A stretch of DNA of 64,000 nucleotides from Flavobacterium tyrosinilyticum (GCF_023656565.1 NZ_JAMOKG010000001.1:1691383-1755382); one strand, 5' to 3'. Positions 8,918 through 18,957 are shown, counted from the stretch's first letter. The notes: generated by a model from the letters alone, not told the origin. Translations and numbers: made by a program.

Positions 8918-10494
8918 TGAAATTTAACTCAAAATATTTACCCATAGTCATAGGAGCAACTTTTGCTCTTGGAACAATTGCCGGAAGCCTGATGAATGCT
9001 CCCGGAAGCGACCAGTTTTTGGCTAAAAATTACTCTAAAACCAAATTGAATAAACTTATTGATTTTATTAATACAGAATATGTTGATAGCGTCAATACCG
9101 ATTCGATTGTAAATCTTACGGTCGATAATATTCTTTCCAAACTAGATCCGCATTCGGTTTATATTCCGCCAAGCGAACAAGCTGAGGTTGCCGAAAGCAT
9201 GAAAGGAGATTTTGTCGGAATCGGAATCAATTTTTATATGTATAAAGATTCGGTTGCCATTATAAAACCAGTTGAAAACGGACCTTCGGCAAAAGCGGGA
9301 ATAAAATCTGGCGATCGTATTTTATTTGCTGGAAAAACGAAATTATACGGTAGAAAACTGCCTTCGGATAGTTTGTTTTCTAAATTAAAAGGGCTTCAGG
9401 GTTCAGAAATCGAGCTGACTGTTTTTAGAAAATCAGAACAAAAGAAACTCAAGTTTAAGGTTAAACGCGATATTATTCCAATTAAGAGCGTTGATGCCTC
9501 TTTGCTAATTGGAAACAATGTCGGTTACATCAAAATAAATCGTTTTGCAGAAACTACTTTTAATGAATTCAAAACGGGATTAACGAGATTAAAACAAAAA
9601 GGAATCCAGTCGCTTGTAATTGATCTTCGTGATAATGGTGGCGGTTATATGGAAGAAGCAATTGCTATTGCCGATGAATTTTTAAAAGACAAACAGCTGA
9701 TTGTTTTCACGAAAAGTAAAAATGGCTCGACCGAAAAAACCTATGCAACAAAAGCAGGAAGTTTTGAGACAGGAAGGGTTTATGTTTTAATTAATGAAAA
9801 TAGTGCTTCTGCAAGCGAAATTTTAGCAGGTGCTATTCAAGATAATGATCGCGGAACTATTGTTGGTCGCCGTTCTTTCGGAAAAGGATTAGTTCAAAGG
9901 GAAATGGATTTTAATGACGGATCAGCCGTGAGATTGACCGTGGCGCGTTATTATACGCCAACAGGAAGATCAATTCAGAAACCATATAAAAAAGGAAACG
10001 AAGAATATTTTAAAGAATCTGAATCTAGAATTGCTACTGGAGAATTTTATGCAAAAGACAGCATAAAAGTGGCAGATTCTTTAAAATTCAAAACTCCAAA
10101 GGGTAAAATAGTTTACGGTGGTGGCGGAATTGTTCCAGATGTTTTTGTGCCCTTAGAAGCAGAGCATGGGAATGAAAATGTTGCTTATTTGCTGCAAACA
10201 GGAATTGTGGGGCATTTTGTTTTTGAAGAATTAGATAAAAATAGAAATGCTTTTGCAGGGGATAGTTTTGCTGATTTTTTAGCTAAAATGAAAAGTTCAG
10301 ATACATATTTTAAGAAATTCAAGAATTATATCTTGATGACAGGCCTGGATTTAAAAATGGATAAAACAAAAGCACTTGTCAACCGTTATATCACGGCTGA
10401 ATTTGCCCGACAGCTTTATGGAGAATTGTACTATTATGATGTAATCTTAAAAGAAGATGCCATGATAAAAACAATTCTGACTCCGAAGAAATAA
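8917..10494 (+). CDS. S41 family C-terminal processing protease (CtpA/Prc-like)
   Basis: A 525-residue exported serine protease. It has an N-terminal membrane segment (about residues 7-24), a PDZ domain (about 85-170), and the S41 catalytic core. The predicted Ser-Lys dyad is Ser298 in NSASASEI and Lys323 in SFGKGLVQ, with Gln327 four residues on; the 25-residue Ser-Lys spacing is the same as in Escherichia coli Prc. The role is processing or degradation of periplasmic proteins. Its start codon overlaps the stop of the dCMP deaminase gene. Confidence 0.92.
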   Translation: MKFNSKYLPIVIGATFALGTIAGSLMNAPGSDQFLAKNYSKTKLNKLIDFINTEYVDSVNTDSIVNLTVDNILSKLDPHSVYIPPSEQAEVAESMKGDFVGIGINFYMYKDSVAIIKPVENGPSAKAGIKSGDRILFAGKTKLYGRKLPSDSLFSKLKGLQGSEIELTVFRKSEQKKLKFKVKRDIIPIKSVDASLLIGNNVGYIKINRFAETTFNEFKTGLTRLKQKGIQSLVIDLRDNGGGYMEEAIAIADEFLKDKQLIVFTKSKNGSTEKTYATKAGSFETGRVYVLINENSASASEILAGAIQDNDRGTIVGRRSFGKGLVQREMDFNDGSAVRLTVARYYTPTGRSIQKPYKKGNEEYFKESESRIATGEFYAKDSIKVADSLKFKTPKGKIVYGGGGIVPDVFVPLEAEHGNENVAYLLQTGIVGHFVFEELDKNRNAFAGDSFADFLAKMKSSDTYFKKFKNYILMTGLDLKMDKTKALVNRYITAEFARQLYGELYYYDVILKEDAMIKTILTPKK

Positions 10495-10510
10495 CTTCAA
10501 TCTTTATATC

Positions 10511-10876
10511 ATGAAAATAGAAACCGTTGTTAATGCAGAAATCGAACTTCTAACTGCCATTAAAAAATCGGATGTTTTGGCTTTGGATACCATCCTTCAT
10601 GATGATTTATTATTCAACATGCCAGACGGACAAACCATCACTAAAGATTTTGATTTGCAGACATACCGTTCTGGGAAGATTAAAATTGATTCTTTGGAGG
10701 GTTCTGACCAAATCGTTAATATAATTGGCGATTCGGCGGTAGTTACTGTTACAGTCGCTTTAAATGGAACTTATGATAATACTCCGATTAATGGCGTTTT
10801 CAAATACATAAGAGTTTGGAAGAAAATAGGGAAAAATCTAAAAGTTATTGCAGGAAGCTGTGTTCAGCTGGCATAA
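10511..10876 (+). CDS. NTF2-like (SnoaL/DUF4440-type) protein
   Basis: A 121-residue protein with the cone-shaped NTF2-like fold pattern: an N-terminal helix (EIELLTAIKKSDVLALDTIL), the HDDLLFNMPDGQTITK strand motif, and a C-terminal FKYIRVWKKIGKNLKVIAGSCVQL strand pair, quoted here only to show the fold. There is no signal peptide. Such domains bind small ligands or act as ketosteroid isomerase-like enzymes; no catalytic role can be assigned. It begins 16 bp after the protease gene, so it is probably the last gene of that operon. Confidence 0.8.
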   Translation: MKIETVVNAEIELLTAIKKSDVLALDTILHDDLLFNMPDGQTITKDFDLQTYRSGKIKIDSLEGSDQIVNIIGDSAVVTVTVALNGTYDNTPINGVFKYIRVWKKIGKNLKVIAGSCVQLA

Positions 10877-10967
10877 AGTTTGAAGCTGGAGAAATAATAT
10901 TAACTTAAAACATGATTAGGCAATCTGAGTATAAATAAGAGCTTAATCTGCGGTAAAATTAAATTAT

Positions 10968-11285
10968 ATGAAAAATCTAAAAAGAATAAGTTTATTAGCG
11001 ATTTTAATGACTTTTGTAATCTCTTGTAAAACAATGAAAAATGATCCCAATACTGCAGTTTCTGGAAAAGTAGATTCTATTGAGGCAGGAAAAGACGGGT
11101 ACACAGCAAAAATTACTACAGACGCTAAAGAAGTGTATTTTGCCACAATTAGCATTGTAAACGTTGGCGGTCCTCAAAACTACAAAAAATTAAAAATTGG
11201 AGATGTAGTATCTGTAAAAGGAGAAAAGTGGAAAAGCGAGGACGAAAATCATATTAAAGTAACAGAAATCGTTTCGGTGAAATAG
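10968..11285 (+). CDS. Small lipoprotein, function unknown
   Basis: A 105-residue protein with a lipoprotein signal: a basic start, a hydrophobic core and a FVISCK lipobox with Cys20. The mature part is a small beta-rich domain (VSGKVDSIEAGKDGYTAKI, then VKGEKW near the end) that looks like an OB-type or dystroglycan-like strand set. No recognised family. It starts 91 bp after the NTF2-like gene, with a second lipoprotein gene 25 bp downstream, so the two lipoproteins may be co-transcribed. Confidence 0.7.
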   Translation: MKNLKRISLLAILMTFVISCKTMKNDPNTAVSGKVDSIEAGKDGYTAKITTDAKEVYFATISIVNVGGPQNYKKLKIGDVVSVKGEKWKSEDENHIKVTEIVSVK

Positions 11286-11310
11286 AAATTTATTAAAATA
11301 GTTACTATTA

Positions 11311-11925
11311 ATGAAAAAACTTCTAATAGGTTTAATCTTTTTTAATTTTGGATGTTCTTCAAATCAAGAAGATATTAGAAGTATTGAGTTAATATGCTAT
11401 AATTGGAATTTAAAATATCCTACAGAATCTTTTAAGGGAGAATTTTATATTCAACCAAAATTATATTCTATTCTTAATTTAAATGGAGAGAATGAAAGCT
11501 ATGTCTGCGAATTCTCTCCAAATAAAACTGAATTTTATTTTCATTCGAAGGTTGATGCGAAATTAATAACTGATTTAGTGAAGTGTTTACCTGAAATTGA
11601 TAAAAACAAAGTTCTTATAAGTTCGTATAAACAAGATGGATGTATGGAAAGTTCTCCAACATTTAGGCTAAAAGTGGTTCATTCTAACAATGAAGAAAAG
11701 TATTATGAATATTATTTTCAAAAAAAGAACAATATAGATTCGGTTATAAAGAAATTATATGTCGCTTTAAAAATAAATCAGATTGAGAGAAAATATGAAA
11801 AGATAAAAGACACTCTTTCTTTTGCTGAAAAAAAGAAAGCTATAATATCTTTTTCAATGCATAAAGATACGTTGGCAATGCCTTTGCCAGGATTGCCAAC
11901 TTACAATAAAGTTAAATTCAAATAG
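11311..11925 (+). CDS. Hypothetical lipoprotein
   Basis: A 204-residue protein with a short lipoprotein signal, NFGCSS, putting the acylated Cys at residue 15. The mature domain is mixed alpha/beta. I recognise no family; the stretch ICYNWNLKYPTESFKGEF and the EEKYYEYYF strand suggest a secreted binding domain. The codons are visibly more AT-rich than the neighbouring protease gene. It ends 5 bp before the stop of the convergent flavoprotein gene, with no clear terminator between them. Confidence 0.65.
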   Translation: MKKLLIGLIFFNFGCSSNQEDIRSIELICYNWNLKYPTESFKGEFYIQPKLYSILNLNGENESYVCEFSPNKTEFYFHSKVDAKLITDLVKCLPEIDKNKVLISSYKQDGCMESSPTFRLKVVHSNNEEKYYEYYFQKKNNIDSVIKKLYVALKINQIERKYEKIKDTLSFAEKKKAIISFSMHKDTLAMPLPGLPTYNKVKFK

Positions 11926-11930
11926 TAATT

Positions 11931-12536
11931 TTATCGAATACTATCGTGAGCGTGAGTCTGCACGCCATTATTCCATAAAGTAAGAATATCTGTTGCTACA
12001 GCAGCGCCACTTCCGGCAGCAATTGCCAATTGACTTCTCCAGCCCGCTAAAGTCCCAATTACATAAATGCCATCAGCAACTTTGTGATCTTCATTTTTAA
12101 GCTGAATACGCTGTTTTTCTGGTAGTGCTTTTTTATGTGGTTCAATGTATTGCATTAAACCTTCAATGTCGAAAGTATTGGCAGAACCAATTCCGACTAC
12201 GATATTTTTTGTTTGGTATGAATTCTTGTTGGTTACAACAGTAAATTCAGGATAACTGCCTTCAATTTTCATTACTTTTTCATTTGGAATCTGAGTAATG
12301 TGTGGGTAAGTTGTAGCTAAATCCTGTGTGCTTTCAGTTAAAAGTTCAGAACCTAATTTTCCTGGTGTAATTCCGTAAGCGTTATAAAATATTGCTTCTT
12401 GTAAAGAAGAATTTTTCTGGTGGGTAAAAATTCCGATTTTTTTATCAGTAACAAAAGTTTTGTTTTTTGCGGACCCTAAGACAAGAGCACATGACATTCC
12501 TGATACTCCTCCTCCGATAATTAAAACATCAAACAT
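11931..12536 (-). CDS. Small FAD/NAD(P)-dependent oxidoreductase (thioredoxin reductase-like half)
   Basis: About 201 residues from the preferred start MFDVLIIGGGVSGMS. The dinucleotide-binding GGGVSG motif sits right at the N-terminus, and YVIGTLAGWRSQLAIAAGSGAAVA near the C-terminus is the second FAD contact of thioredoxin reductase-like proteins. The protein lacks the NADPH domain and the CxxC pair of a true thioredoxin reductase, so it is a compact relative of unknown substrate. A start 15 bp further upstream is open but would overlap the preceding gene; with the chosen start the genes are 1 bp apart. Confidence 0.8.
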   Translation of the reverse strand: MFDVLIIGGGVSGMSCALVLGSAKNKTFVTDKKIGIFTHQKNSSLQEAIFYNAYGITPGKLGSELLTESTQDLATTYPHITQIPNEKVMKIEGSYPEFTVVTNKNSYQTKNIVVGIGSANTFDIEGLMQYIEPHKKALPEKQRIQLKNEDHKVADGIYVIGTLAGWRSQLAIAAGSGAAVATDILTLWNNGVQTHAHDSIR

Positions 12537-12537
12537 A

Positions 12538-12741
12538 TTATCTGTTGTCATTCATTTTTTCTTCAATTCTTTTTGAAATTCTAAAAATCAAAAGAATCAA
12601 AACAGCGCAAAATGAAGCGGCGATTCCAATAAAAGCTACCATACTATCTCCTTGAAAAGGGTTCTGAAAGTCTAATAGCGTAATATTAAAAACAATTAAA
12701 GCTAGTGCCAAAAGCACTAAGATTGAAGTGAAAATTTTCAT
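12538..12741 (-). CDS. Small two-helix membrane protein
   Basis: A 67-residue protein with two transmembrane segments (about residues 4-24 and 34-53) joined by a short polar loop and ending in a charged tail (KRIEEKMNDNR). It is not assigned to a family. It is directly followed by the flavoprotein gene, with 1 bp between stop and start, so the two form a two-gene operon. It may anchor or partner the flavoprotein, but that is inference from position only. Confidence 0.65.
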   Translation of the reverse strand: MKIFTSILVLLALALIVFNITLLDFQNPFQGDSMVAFIGIAASFCAVLILLIFRISKRIEEKMNDNR

Positions 12742-12848
12742 AAGGTTGTTTTGTTTTTGCCTAAAATAATAAAGTAGAACTTTAATGGGGAAAATGCCTT
12801 AAAGTTGTATTTTAGAAATTTTACGGGGTAAATTTATAAAAATAAAAT

Positions 12849-13427
12849 TTAGACAAACAAACCTTTAACATTAGCAGCGAATAATTTAACAGCAATCGCC
12901 AAAAGTATTACTCCAAATGTCTTGCGAACTACTCCAAGTCCGTTTTCTCCCAATAGATTTTCGATTTTTTTAGAAGACTTCAAAACGATGTAAACCAAGA
13001 TAATATTTAGAACAATCGCGATGATGATATTAATGGTGTGAAATTGAGATCGAAGCGATAACAAAGTCGTCATTGTTCCTGCTCCAGCAATTAGCGGGAA
13101 AGCCAAAGGAACGATAGAGGCAGATCCTGGTTCTTCGTCACGGTAGATTCTGATTCCTAAAATCATTTCTAGCGCCAAAAAGAATAAAACGAAAGATCCT
13201 GCAACGGCAAATGAGTGAACGTCGATACCAATTAAGTTTAGTAAACCTTCTCCAACAAAGAGAAAAACAATCATAATAGCTCCTGCAACAATAGAAGCTT
13301 TTTCAGATTCGATGTGTCCGACTTTAGCTCTTAAATTCACAATAATCGGAATTGAACCAACAATATCAATTACGGCAAAAAGCACCATACTAACGGTAAT
13401 GATTTCTTTAAAATCGATTTCTAACAT
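12849..13427 (-). CDS. MarC family integral membrane protein
   Basis: A 192-residue protein with six predicted transmembrane helices. MarC-family features are the opening helix with FAVIDIVGSIPIIVNL, the PLAFPLIAGAGTM motif near residue 108, and a final helix AIAVKLFAANVKGL. The family (UPF0056) was once linked to multidrug resistance, but its function is not established. It stands alone on the minus strand, with a 384-bp intergenic region upstream that holds an inverted-repeat element. Confidence 0.88.
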   Translation of the reverse strand: MLEIDFKEIITVSMVLFAVIDIVGSIPIIVNLRAKVGHIESEKASIVAGAIMIVFLFVGEGLLNLIGIDVHSFAVAGSFVLFFLALEMILGIRIYRDEEPGSASIVPLAFPLIAGAGTMTTLLSLRSQFHTINIIIAIVLNIILVYIVLKSSKKIENLLGENGLGVVRKTFGVILLAIAVKLFAANVKGLFV

Positions 13428-13620
13428 ATCGCTTTGATTTTTAGGGTTTAAAAAACTGCTGCAAAAGTAGTTAATAAAGTTAGGTGTTTTTTCGTTACTA
13501 TGTATTTTTGTTATAAAAACATGTTTTATTGGTTAAAAAAGTGATATTTGTAACAATTATGTAGTTTGGATTGCTAAATCAAAGACAACTCTGAAGATTT
13601 TTTTTGGATAGTATAAAAAA

Positions 13621-13744
13621 TTTCACGCAGATTTAGCGGATTTGAGCAGATTTTCAATTTTCTTAAATCATTTTCATCGTTTTTAAGATTTACCAAATAA
13701 AATCAATCTCTTTATCTGCTCATATCTGCCAAATCTGCGTGAAA
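13621..13744. repeat. Inverted-repeat element, family E (CACGCAGATTTAGCGG)
   Basis: Arms at 13621-13650 and 13715-13744 match at 27 of 30 positions as inverted copies, separated by 64 bp. It occupies most of the 384-bp gap between the divergent MarC and DUF3109 genes. Confidence 0.75.
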
Positions 13745-13775
13745 AAAGAATAAAAAATTATCTGTTTTCTTTGAC

Positions 13776-13783
13776 TATCTTTG
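13776..13783 (+). promoter_or_regulatory. -7 promoter box TATCTTTG
   Basis: Exact match to TAnnTTTG, 28 bp before the DUF3109 start codon. No clear TTG -33 box is seen at the usual distance, so this is weak on its own. Confidence 0.4.
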
Positions 13784-13811
13784 CATTTTAAAATTTACAG
13801 TATTTAATATC

Positions 13812-14381
13812 ATGTTTCAGTTAGGTAAAACTATTATTTCAGAAGACATTCTGGAAAAAGAATTTGTGTGCAACTTGTCTGCTTGTAAAGGAGCTTGTTG
13901 TGTTGATGGAGATGCGGGCGCGCCTTTAAGTGAGGCTGAAACTAAAATCTTAGAAGAAATTTATCCAAAAGTAAAGCCTTTTTTAAGAAAAGAAGGAATC
14001 GAAGCAATCGAAGCTCAGGGTACCTGGGTAAAAGGAACCGATGGAGATCTCGAAACTCCACTTATCGATAATAAAGATTGTGCTTACGTAATTTTTGACG
14101 GAAAAACGGCTCTTTGTGGAATCGAGCAGGCTTATAATCAAGGACTCGTTGATTGGAAAAAACCAGTTTCTTGTCATTTATATCCAATTCGTGTAAAAGA
14201 CTTCACAGAATTTGCGGCTGTAAATTATGATAAATGGGACATCTGCGATGATGCTTGTTCATTAGGTGCAGCATTGGAAGTTCCAGTTTACAAATTTGTT
14301 AAAGAAGCACTAATTAGACGCTTTGGCGAAGATTGGTATTTGGAGCTGGAAAAAGTAGCCGAAGAACTTAAAAATTCATAA
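13812..14381 (+). CDS. DUF3109 family cysteine-rich protein
   Basis: A 189-residue cytoplasmic protein with many conserved cysteines: [11 protein letters not shown] at residues 20-30, then further Cys in [21 protein letters not shown] and DICDDAC. The pattern matches DUF3109, which is widespread in Bacteroidota, and suggests a bound metal or iron-sulfur cluster. The arrangement is like the YkgJ-type zinc/iron proteins. The function is unknown. It has its own promoter box and lies upstream of nrdB, but 300 bp of non-coding sequence separates them. Confidence 0.85.
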   Translation: MFQLGKTIISEDILEKEFVCNLSACKGACCVDGDAGAPLSEAETKILEEIYPKVKPFLRKEGIEAIEAQGTWVKGTDGDLETPLIDNKDCAYVIFDGKTALCGIEQAYNQGLVDWKKPVSCHLYPIRVKDFTEFAAVNYDKWDICDDACSLGAALEVPVYKFVKEALIRRFGEDWYLELEKVAEELKNS

Positions 14382-14717
14382 AAATTCACAGTCGAAATTA
14401 TAGTCTTTTTGACTACATCTTTTGACTCAAAAAAATAAAGTTTTGACTCAAAAAAAACTTTTTAAAACTATTTAAAATTTCTTGCTTTTTATTCGAAAAA
14501 GTCTATATTTTACAGGGCTTTTGAAGTATAAAATAGCTTTTAAATCATTCATTTGCAGTAAATTAATTATTGTCTGAAAAGTTTTTCAAATTTTAGGCTT
14601 TGTTAAAAACTACGTCCGATTGTGAATAAGTTTGGCTTTTATTTTTGCCGTTAATTGACAATCTTTGTAGTGCACTGAATGTGTAAAAATTCAATAAAAA
14701 AATTAACAGAATCTGTC
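14382..14717 (+). other. Intergenic region before nrdB
   Basis: AT-rich. It holds two near-identical TTTTGACTCAAAAAAA copies (near 14418 and 14442) of unknown meaning. An AATCTTTG sequence (14660-14667) is a near match to the -7 consensus. I do not see an NrdR box or a riboswitch. Confidence 0.4.
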
Positions 14718-15695
14718 ATGTCACAAATCGAACCAATATTACAAGAAAATAAAAATCGTTTCGTTATTTTTCCGATTAAACATCATGATATTTGGGAGTG
14801 GTATAAAAAGATGGAAGCAAGTTTTTGGACTGCAGAAGAAATCGATTTACACCAAGATTTGACAGACTGGAATAACAAATTGAATGACGACGAAAGATAT
14901 TTTATTAAACATATCTTAGCATTCTTTGCTGCTTCTGACGGAATCGTAAACGAAAATTTGGCTGAGAACTTTGTAAACGAAGTTCAATATGCTGAAGCGA
15001 AGTTTTTCTATGGTTTCCAAATTATGATGGAAAACATTCATAGTGAAACGTATTCACTGTTAATTGATACTTACGTAAAAGACGAAGCAGAAAAAGCAGA
15101 ATTATTTAATGCTTTGGAAGTATTTCCAGCAATTGGTAAAAAAGCAGAATGGGCTTTAAAATGGATCGAGTCAGATTCATTTGCAGAAAGACTTATTGCT
15201 TTTGCAGCAGTTGAGGGAATCTTTTTCTCAGGAGCCTTCTGTTCTATTTATTGGTTGAAAAAACGTGGTTTAATGCCAGGTTTAACTTTCTCTAATGAGT
15301 TGATTTCTCGTGACGAAGGCGTACATTGTGATTTTGCAGTTCACCTGCATAATCATCACTTAGTAAACAAAGTGCCAAAAGAAAGAATTAAAGAAATTAT
15401 TGTCGATGCCTTAGATATCGAAAGACAGTTTGTTACAGAATCTCTTCCGGTAAGTTTAATTGGTATGAATGCTGGTTTAATGACACAGTATTTAGAGTTT
15501 GTTGCCGATAGATTATTAGTAGAGTTAGGTTGCGAGCGTGTATACGGTTCGGCAAACCCATTTGATTTCATGGACATGATTTCTCTTCAAGGAAAAACTA
15601 ATTTCTTTGAAAAACGTGTTGCAGAGTATCAAAAGTCAGGTGTTATGAACAATGACAGTGATGCTCAAAAAATTTCATTTGATGCAGATTTTTAG
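14718..15695 (+). CDS. nrdB: Class I ribonucleotide reductase small (beta) subunit
   Basis: Holds the diiron-tyrosyl radical cofactor that starts ribonucleotide reduction together with NrdA. The preferred start is the ATG of [12 protein letters not shown]; an ATG 39 bp upstream is in frame but adds an unlike extension. The metal ligands fit the family: the acidic residue in [12 protein letters not shown], the ENIHSETYS helix (Glu, His, and the radical Tyr nearby), and RDEGVHCDF late in the protein. About 325 residues is normal. It is followed by a 10-bp hairpin, then by nrdA 265 bp downstream on the same strand. Confidence 0.94.
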   Translation: MSQIEPILQENKNRFVIFPIKHHDIWEWYKKMEASFWTAEEIDLHQDLTDWNNKLNDDERYFIKHILAFFAASDGIVNENLAENFVNEVQYAEAKFFYGFQIMMENIHSETYSLLIDTYVKDEAEKAELFNALEVFPAIGKKAEWALKWIESDSFAERLIAFAAVEGIFFSGAFCSIYWLKKRGLMPGLTFSNELISRDEGVHCDFAVHLHNHHLVNKVPKERIKEIIVDALDIERQFVTESLPVSLIGMNAGLMTQYLEFVADRLLVELGCERVYGSANPFDFMDMISLQGKTNFFEKRVAEYQKSGVMNNDSDAQKISFDADF

Positions 15696-15710
15696 ACAAC
15701 AAAAAATACT

Positions 15711-15739
15711 TTTAGCGTCTATCTTCTAGAGACGCTAAA
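15711..15739. terminator. Strong hairpin after nrdB (not a canonical terminator)
   Basis: Perfect 10-bp stem TTTAGCGTCT / AGACGCTAAA with a 9-nt loop, 15 bp after the nrdB stop. On the plus strand it is followed by A, not T, so it may stabilise the 3' end or partly stop transcription rather than act as a textbook terminator. Confidence 0.5.
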
Positions 15740-15853
15740 AAAAAAGATTACAGGAATATTTTAAAGGTTGAATCTCTTTCCCCAAGTCGCAGATTCAATA
15801 GCAATTTTTGACGCATTTAAATTCGAATTTCGAATTTGAAATGAGTAACTATT

Positions 15854-15937
15854 GAGAATTTGGTAATTCTCCAAAATTAATTTAAAAACACGCAATGTTT
15901 AAGTACTAGGGCTCGTTCTCTAGGTACTTTCATTTTT
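15854..15937 (+). promoter_or_regulatory. Two hairpins in the nrdA 5' leader
   Basis: A perfect 7-bp hairpin GAGAATT / AATTCTC (15854-15871) is followed by an imperfect hairpin AAGTACTAG / CTAGGTACTT (15900-15929) and a TCATTTTTT tract. The second hairpin plus T-run ends 24 bp before nrdA and could act as an attenuator or terminator between nrdB and nrdA. This is inferred from structure only. Confidence 0.35.
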
Positions 15938-15960
15938 TCAATAACTAAAAAGGTAAGCTT

Positions 15961-18354
15961 ATGTATGTAGTAAAAAGAGATGGCCACAGAGAGCCCGTAA
16001 TGTTTGATAAGATTACAGAAAGAATCAAAAAATTGTGTTACGGCTTAAATGAGCTTGTAGATCCAGTTAAGGTAGCGATGAGAGTTATCGAAGGATTGTA
16101 TGATGGGGTTTCGACTTCTGAGTTGGATAATCTTGCAGCAGAAACGGCGGCTTCTATGACAATTGCGCATCCAGATTATGCTCAATTGGCAGCTCGTATA
16201 GCTATTTCTAATCTACATTCAAATACTAAAAAATCTTTCTCTGAAACGATGAAAGATATGTACAATTATGTGAATCCAAGAAATGGACAAGACGCTCCAT
16301 TAATTGCTGACGATGTGTACAAAGTAATTCAAGAAAATGCTGCTTTTTTAGATTCTCATATTATTTATACAAGAGATTTTAATTACGACTACTTTGGTTT
16401 TAAAACTTTAGAGCGTTCTTATCTTCTTAAGATAAACGGAAAAATCGTGGAGCGTCCGCAGCACATGTTAATGCGTGTTTCTGTTGGTATTCACTTAGAC
16501 GATTTAAAATCGGTTATTGAAACTTACGATTTAATGTCTAAAAAGTTCTTTACGCATGCAACGCCAACGTTGTTTAATGCAGGAACTCCAAAGCCTCAAA
16601 TGTCTTCTTGCTTCCTTTTGGCAATGCAGGATGATAGTATTGATGGTATTTATGATACATTAAAACAAACAGCAAAAATCTCGCAATCTGCGGGAGGAAT
16701 CGGGCTTTCTATTCACAACGTTCGTGCGACAGGATCTTACATTCGTGGTACAAACGGAACTTCAAACGGAATTGTTCCGATGTTGAGAGTGTTTAATGAT
16801 ACAGCTCGTTATGTAGATCAAGGTGGTGGAAAACGTAAAGGAAGTTTTGCGATTTATATCGAAACTTGGCATGCTGATATTTTCGATTTCTTGGATTTAA
16901 AGAAAAATACAGGAAAAGAAGAAATGCGTGCGAGAGATTTATTCTTCGCGATGTGGACTTCAGATTTATTCATGAAACGTGTTCAGGAAGATTCGACATG
17001 GACTTTAATGTGTCCAAACGAATGTCCAGGATTATATGATGTTTACGGAGATGAATTCGAAGCATTATATACGGATTATGAATTTAGAGGAAAAGGAAGA
17101 AAAACAATCCGTGCTCGTGAATTATGGGAGAAAATCCTAGAATCTCAAATCGAGACTGGAACACCGTATATGTTGTACAAAGATGCAGCAAACCGTAAAT
17201 CGAACCACAAGAATTTAGGAACTATCCGTTCTTCTAACTTGTGTACAGAGATTATGGAGTTTACATCTAAAGACGAAATTGCAGTTTGTAACTTGGCTTC
17301 TATCTCATTACCAATGTTCATTGAAAACGGACAGTTTGATCACCAAGCACTTTACAATGTTACAAAACGTGTAACTCGTAACTTGAACAAAGTAATCGAC
17401 AGAAACTATTACCCAGTAAAAGAAGCAGAAAACTCTAACATGCGTCACCGTCCTGTTGGTTTAGGGGTTCAAGGTTTAGCAGATGCTTTCATTATGTTGC
17501 GTATGCCTTTTACAAGTGATGAAGCGAAAAAATTAAACCAAGAGATTTTCGAAACTTTATACTTCGCTGCTGTAACTGCTTCTATGGAAATGGCAAAAGA
17601 AGAAGGACCATATTCAACTTTTGAAGGTTCGCCAATGTCTCAAGGAGAATTCCAATACAATATGTGGGGAATGAAAGATGAAGAATTATCAGGTCGTTGG
17701 GACTGGGCTTCATTAAGAAAAGAGGTTGTAGAGCATGGAGTTCGTAACTCATTGTTAGTGGCGCCAATGCCAACTGCATCGACTTCTCAAATTCTTGGAA
17801 ACAACGAAGCTTTCGAACCTTACACATCAAACATTTATACTCGTCGTGTATTGTCTGGAGAATTCATCGTAGTAAACAAACATTTACTAGAAGACTTAGT
17901 GAAACTAGGTTTGTGGAACGAAGATTTGAAACAAGAAATTATGCGTCATAATGGATCTGTTCAAAACATTGATAGAATTCCGCAAGACTTAAAAGATCTT
18001 TACAAAACAGTTTGGGAAATGTCGATGAAAGATATTATCGATATGTCTCGTCAAAGAGGATATTTTATCGACCAGTCACAATCGTTGAACTTGTTCATGC
18101 AAGATGCTAACTATTCTAAACTAACATCAATGCACTTCTACGCTTGGCAGTCTGGTTTAAAAACAGGAATGTATTACTTAAGAACAAAAGCGGCTGTAGA
18201 TGCGATTAAATTCACATTAAACAACGATAAAAAAGAAGAAACGGCTCCATCTTTAGTTGCAGAAACGGAAGCAATCAGTGTTGAGGATTATAAAGCTATG
18301 CTTTTAAAAGCTCAAGCTGCTGATCCAGAAGATTGTGAGATGTGTGGAAGTTAA
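15961..18354 (+). CDS. nrdA: Class I ribonucleotide reductase large (alpha) subunit
   Basis: Reduces ribonucleoside diphosphates to deoxyribonucleoside diphosphates. The 797-residue protein begins with an ATP-cone ([18 protein letters not shown]), the allosteric activity site. Active-site cysteines are visible: Cys217 in QMSSCFLL and Cys428 in SNLCTEI, with the radical cysteine in EIAVCNLAS. The C-terminal thiol pair that passes electrons in from thioredoxin or glutaredoxin is Cys792/Cys795 in EDCEMCGS. It partners nrdB directly upstream. Its length and domain order are normal. Confidence 0.96.
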   Translation: MYVVKRDGHREPVMFDKITERIKKLCYGLNELVDPVKVAMRVIEGLYDGVSTSELDNLAAETAASMTIAHPDYAQLAARIAISNLHSNTKKSFSETMKDMYNYVNPRNGQDAPLIADDVYKVIQENAAFLDSHIIYTRDFNYDYFGFKTLERSYLLKINGKIVERPQHMLMRVSVGIHLDDLKSVIETYDLMSKKFFTHATPTLFNAGTPKPQMSSCFLLAMQDDSIDGIYDTLKQTAKISQSAGGIGLSIHNVRATGSYIRGTNGTSNGIVPMLRVFNDTARYVDQGGGKRKGSFAIYIETWHADIFDFLDLKKNTGKEEMRARDLFFAMWTSDLFMKRVQEDSTWTLMCPNECPGLYDVYGDEFEALYTDYEFRGKGRKTIRARELWEKILESQIETGTPYMLYKDAANRKSNHKNLGTIRSSNLCTEIMEFTSKDEIAVCNLASISLPMFIENGQFDHQALYNVTKRVTRNLNKVIDRNYYPVKEAENSNMRHRPVGLGVQGLADAFIMLRMPFTSDEAKKLNQEIFETLYFAAVTASMEMAKEEGPYSTFEGSPMSQGEFQYNMWGMKDEELSGRWDWASLRKEVVEHGVRNSLLVAPMPTASTSQILGNNEAFEPYTSNIYTRRVLSGEFIVVNKHLLEDLVKLGLWNEDLKQEIMRHNGSVQNIDRIPQDLKDLYKTVWEMSMKDIIDMSRQRGYFIDQSQSLNLFMQDANYSKLTSMHFYAWQSGLKTGMYYLRTKAAVDAIKFTLNNDKKEETAPSLVAETEAISVEDYKAMLLKAQAADPEDCEMCGS

Positions 18355-18456
18355 TATTTCATGATAAAATATATAGTTAAGTTTTTGTTTTTTATGTTTC
18401 ATTTAAAAGAAAAACTTAACTAATTTAAAATTTAGTTCTTTGAATTAATTTGGTTT

Positions 18457-18568
18457 GACTTTAGATTGTCTCTTCAATCTTTCGTCAGGATTGCCCAAGA
18501 ACACCTTTCCAAAGTGTTAGTTCGAACTTCATTCGTTGTTTGGCTATTCATTTCATTAAAGGGTTCTG
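18457..18568 (+). repeat. 112-bp perfect direct repeat, copy 1
   Basis: Identical over all 112 bases to 18846-18957. The unit can fold: AGATTG / CAATCT (18463-18480), AACAC / GTGTT (18500-18518) and the palindrome AGTTCGAACT (18519-18528). It lies between nrdA and the reverse transcriptase gene. Confidence 0.95.
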
Positions 18569-18845
18569 TGTCTATCTCGTTTGATGCCACTGTGTATGAC
18601 AGACAGAAACCTATAGAAACATTGGCACCAAGCTATTTATTTAGTGAGGCGGACAGGCAGAAAGCTGCGGATTTAAAAAACCATGCGAAATTTCGAAAAA
18701 ACTTTCGTATTCTGGAAAAAAACTTAATTTTGAAAACTATGGATACACTATCGGATTCAGAACTGGAGAAAACCCAGCAAACCAAAAAAATGCAGTCTTT
18801 AACGCTCAAGAGTTCCAGCTTAGATTTCGATTTAAGTTAGCGTTC
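18569..18845 (+). other. Spacer between the direct repeats
   Basis: 277 bp. A frame running from a TTG at 18466 through copy 1 to a stop at 18838-18840 is open for 124 codons, but it has no ATG and no recognisable protein character, so I do not call it a gene. GTATGACAGAC at 18594-18604 is the exact reverse complement of 18973-18983, past copy 2. Confidence 0.6.
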
Positions 18846-18957
18846 GACTTTAGATTGTCTCTTCAATCTTTCGTCAGGATTGCCCAAGAACACCTTTCCA
18901 AAGTGTTAGTTCGAACTTCATTCGTTGTTTGGCTATTCATTTCATTAAAGGGTTCTG
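18846..18957 (+). repeat. 112-bp perfect direct repeat, copy 2
   Basis: Identical to 18457-18568, offset by 389 bp. It ends 69 bp before the reverse transcriptase start codon, so it is in the position of an upstream transcribed RNA. Confidence 0.95.

Noticed and set aside
18466..18840. 124-codon open frame through repeat copy 1
   Set aside because: Its only start is TTG, the first third is repeat DNA, and the product shows no protein-like pattern. An endless ORF by tandem copying of the 389-bp unit (as in DRT2 systems) is also excluded, since 389 is not a multiple of three.
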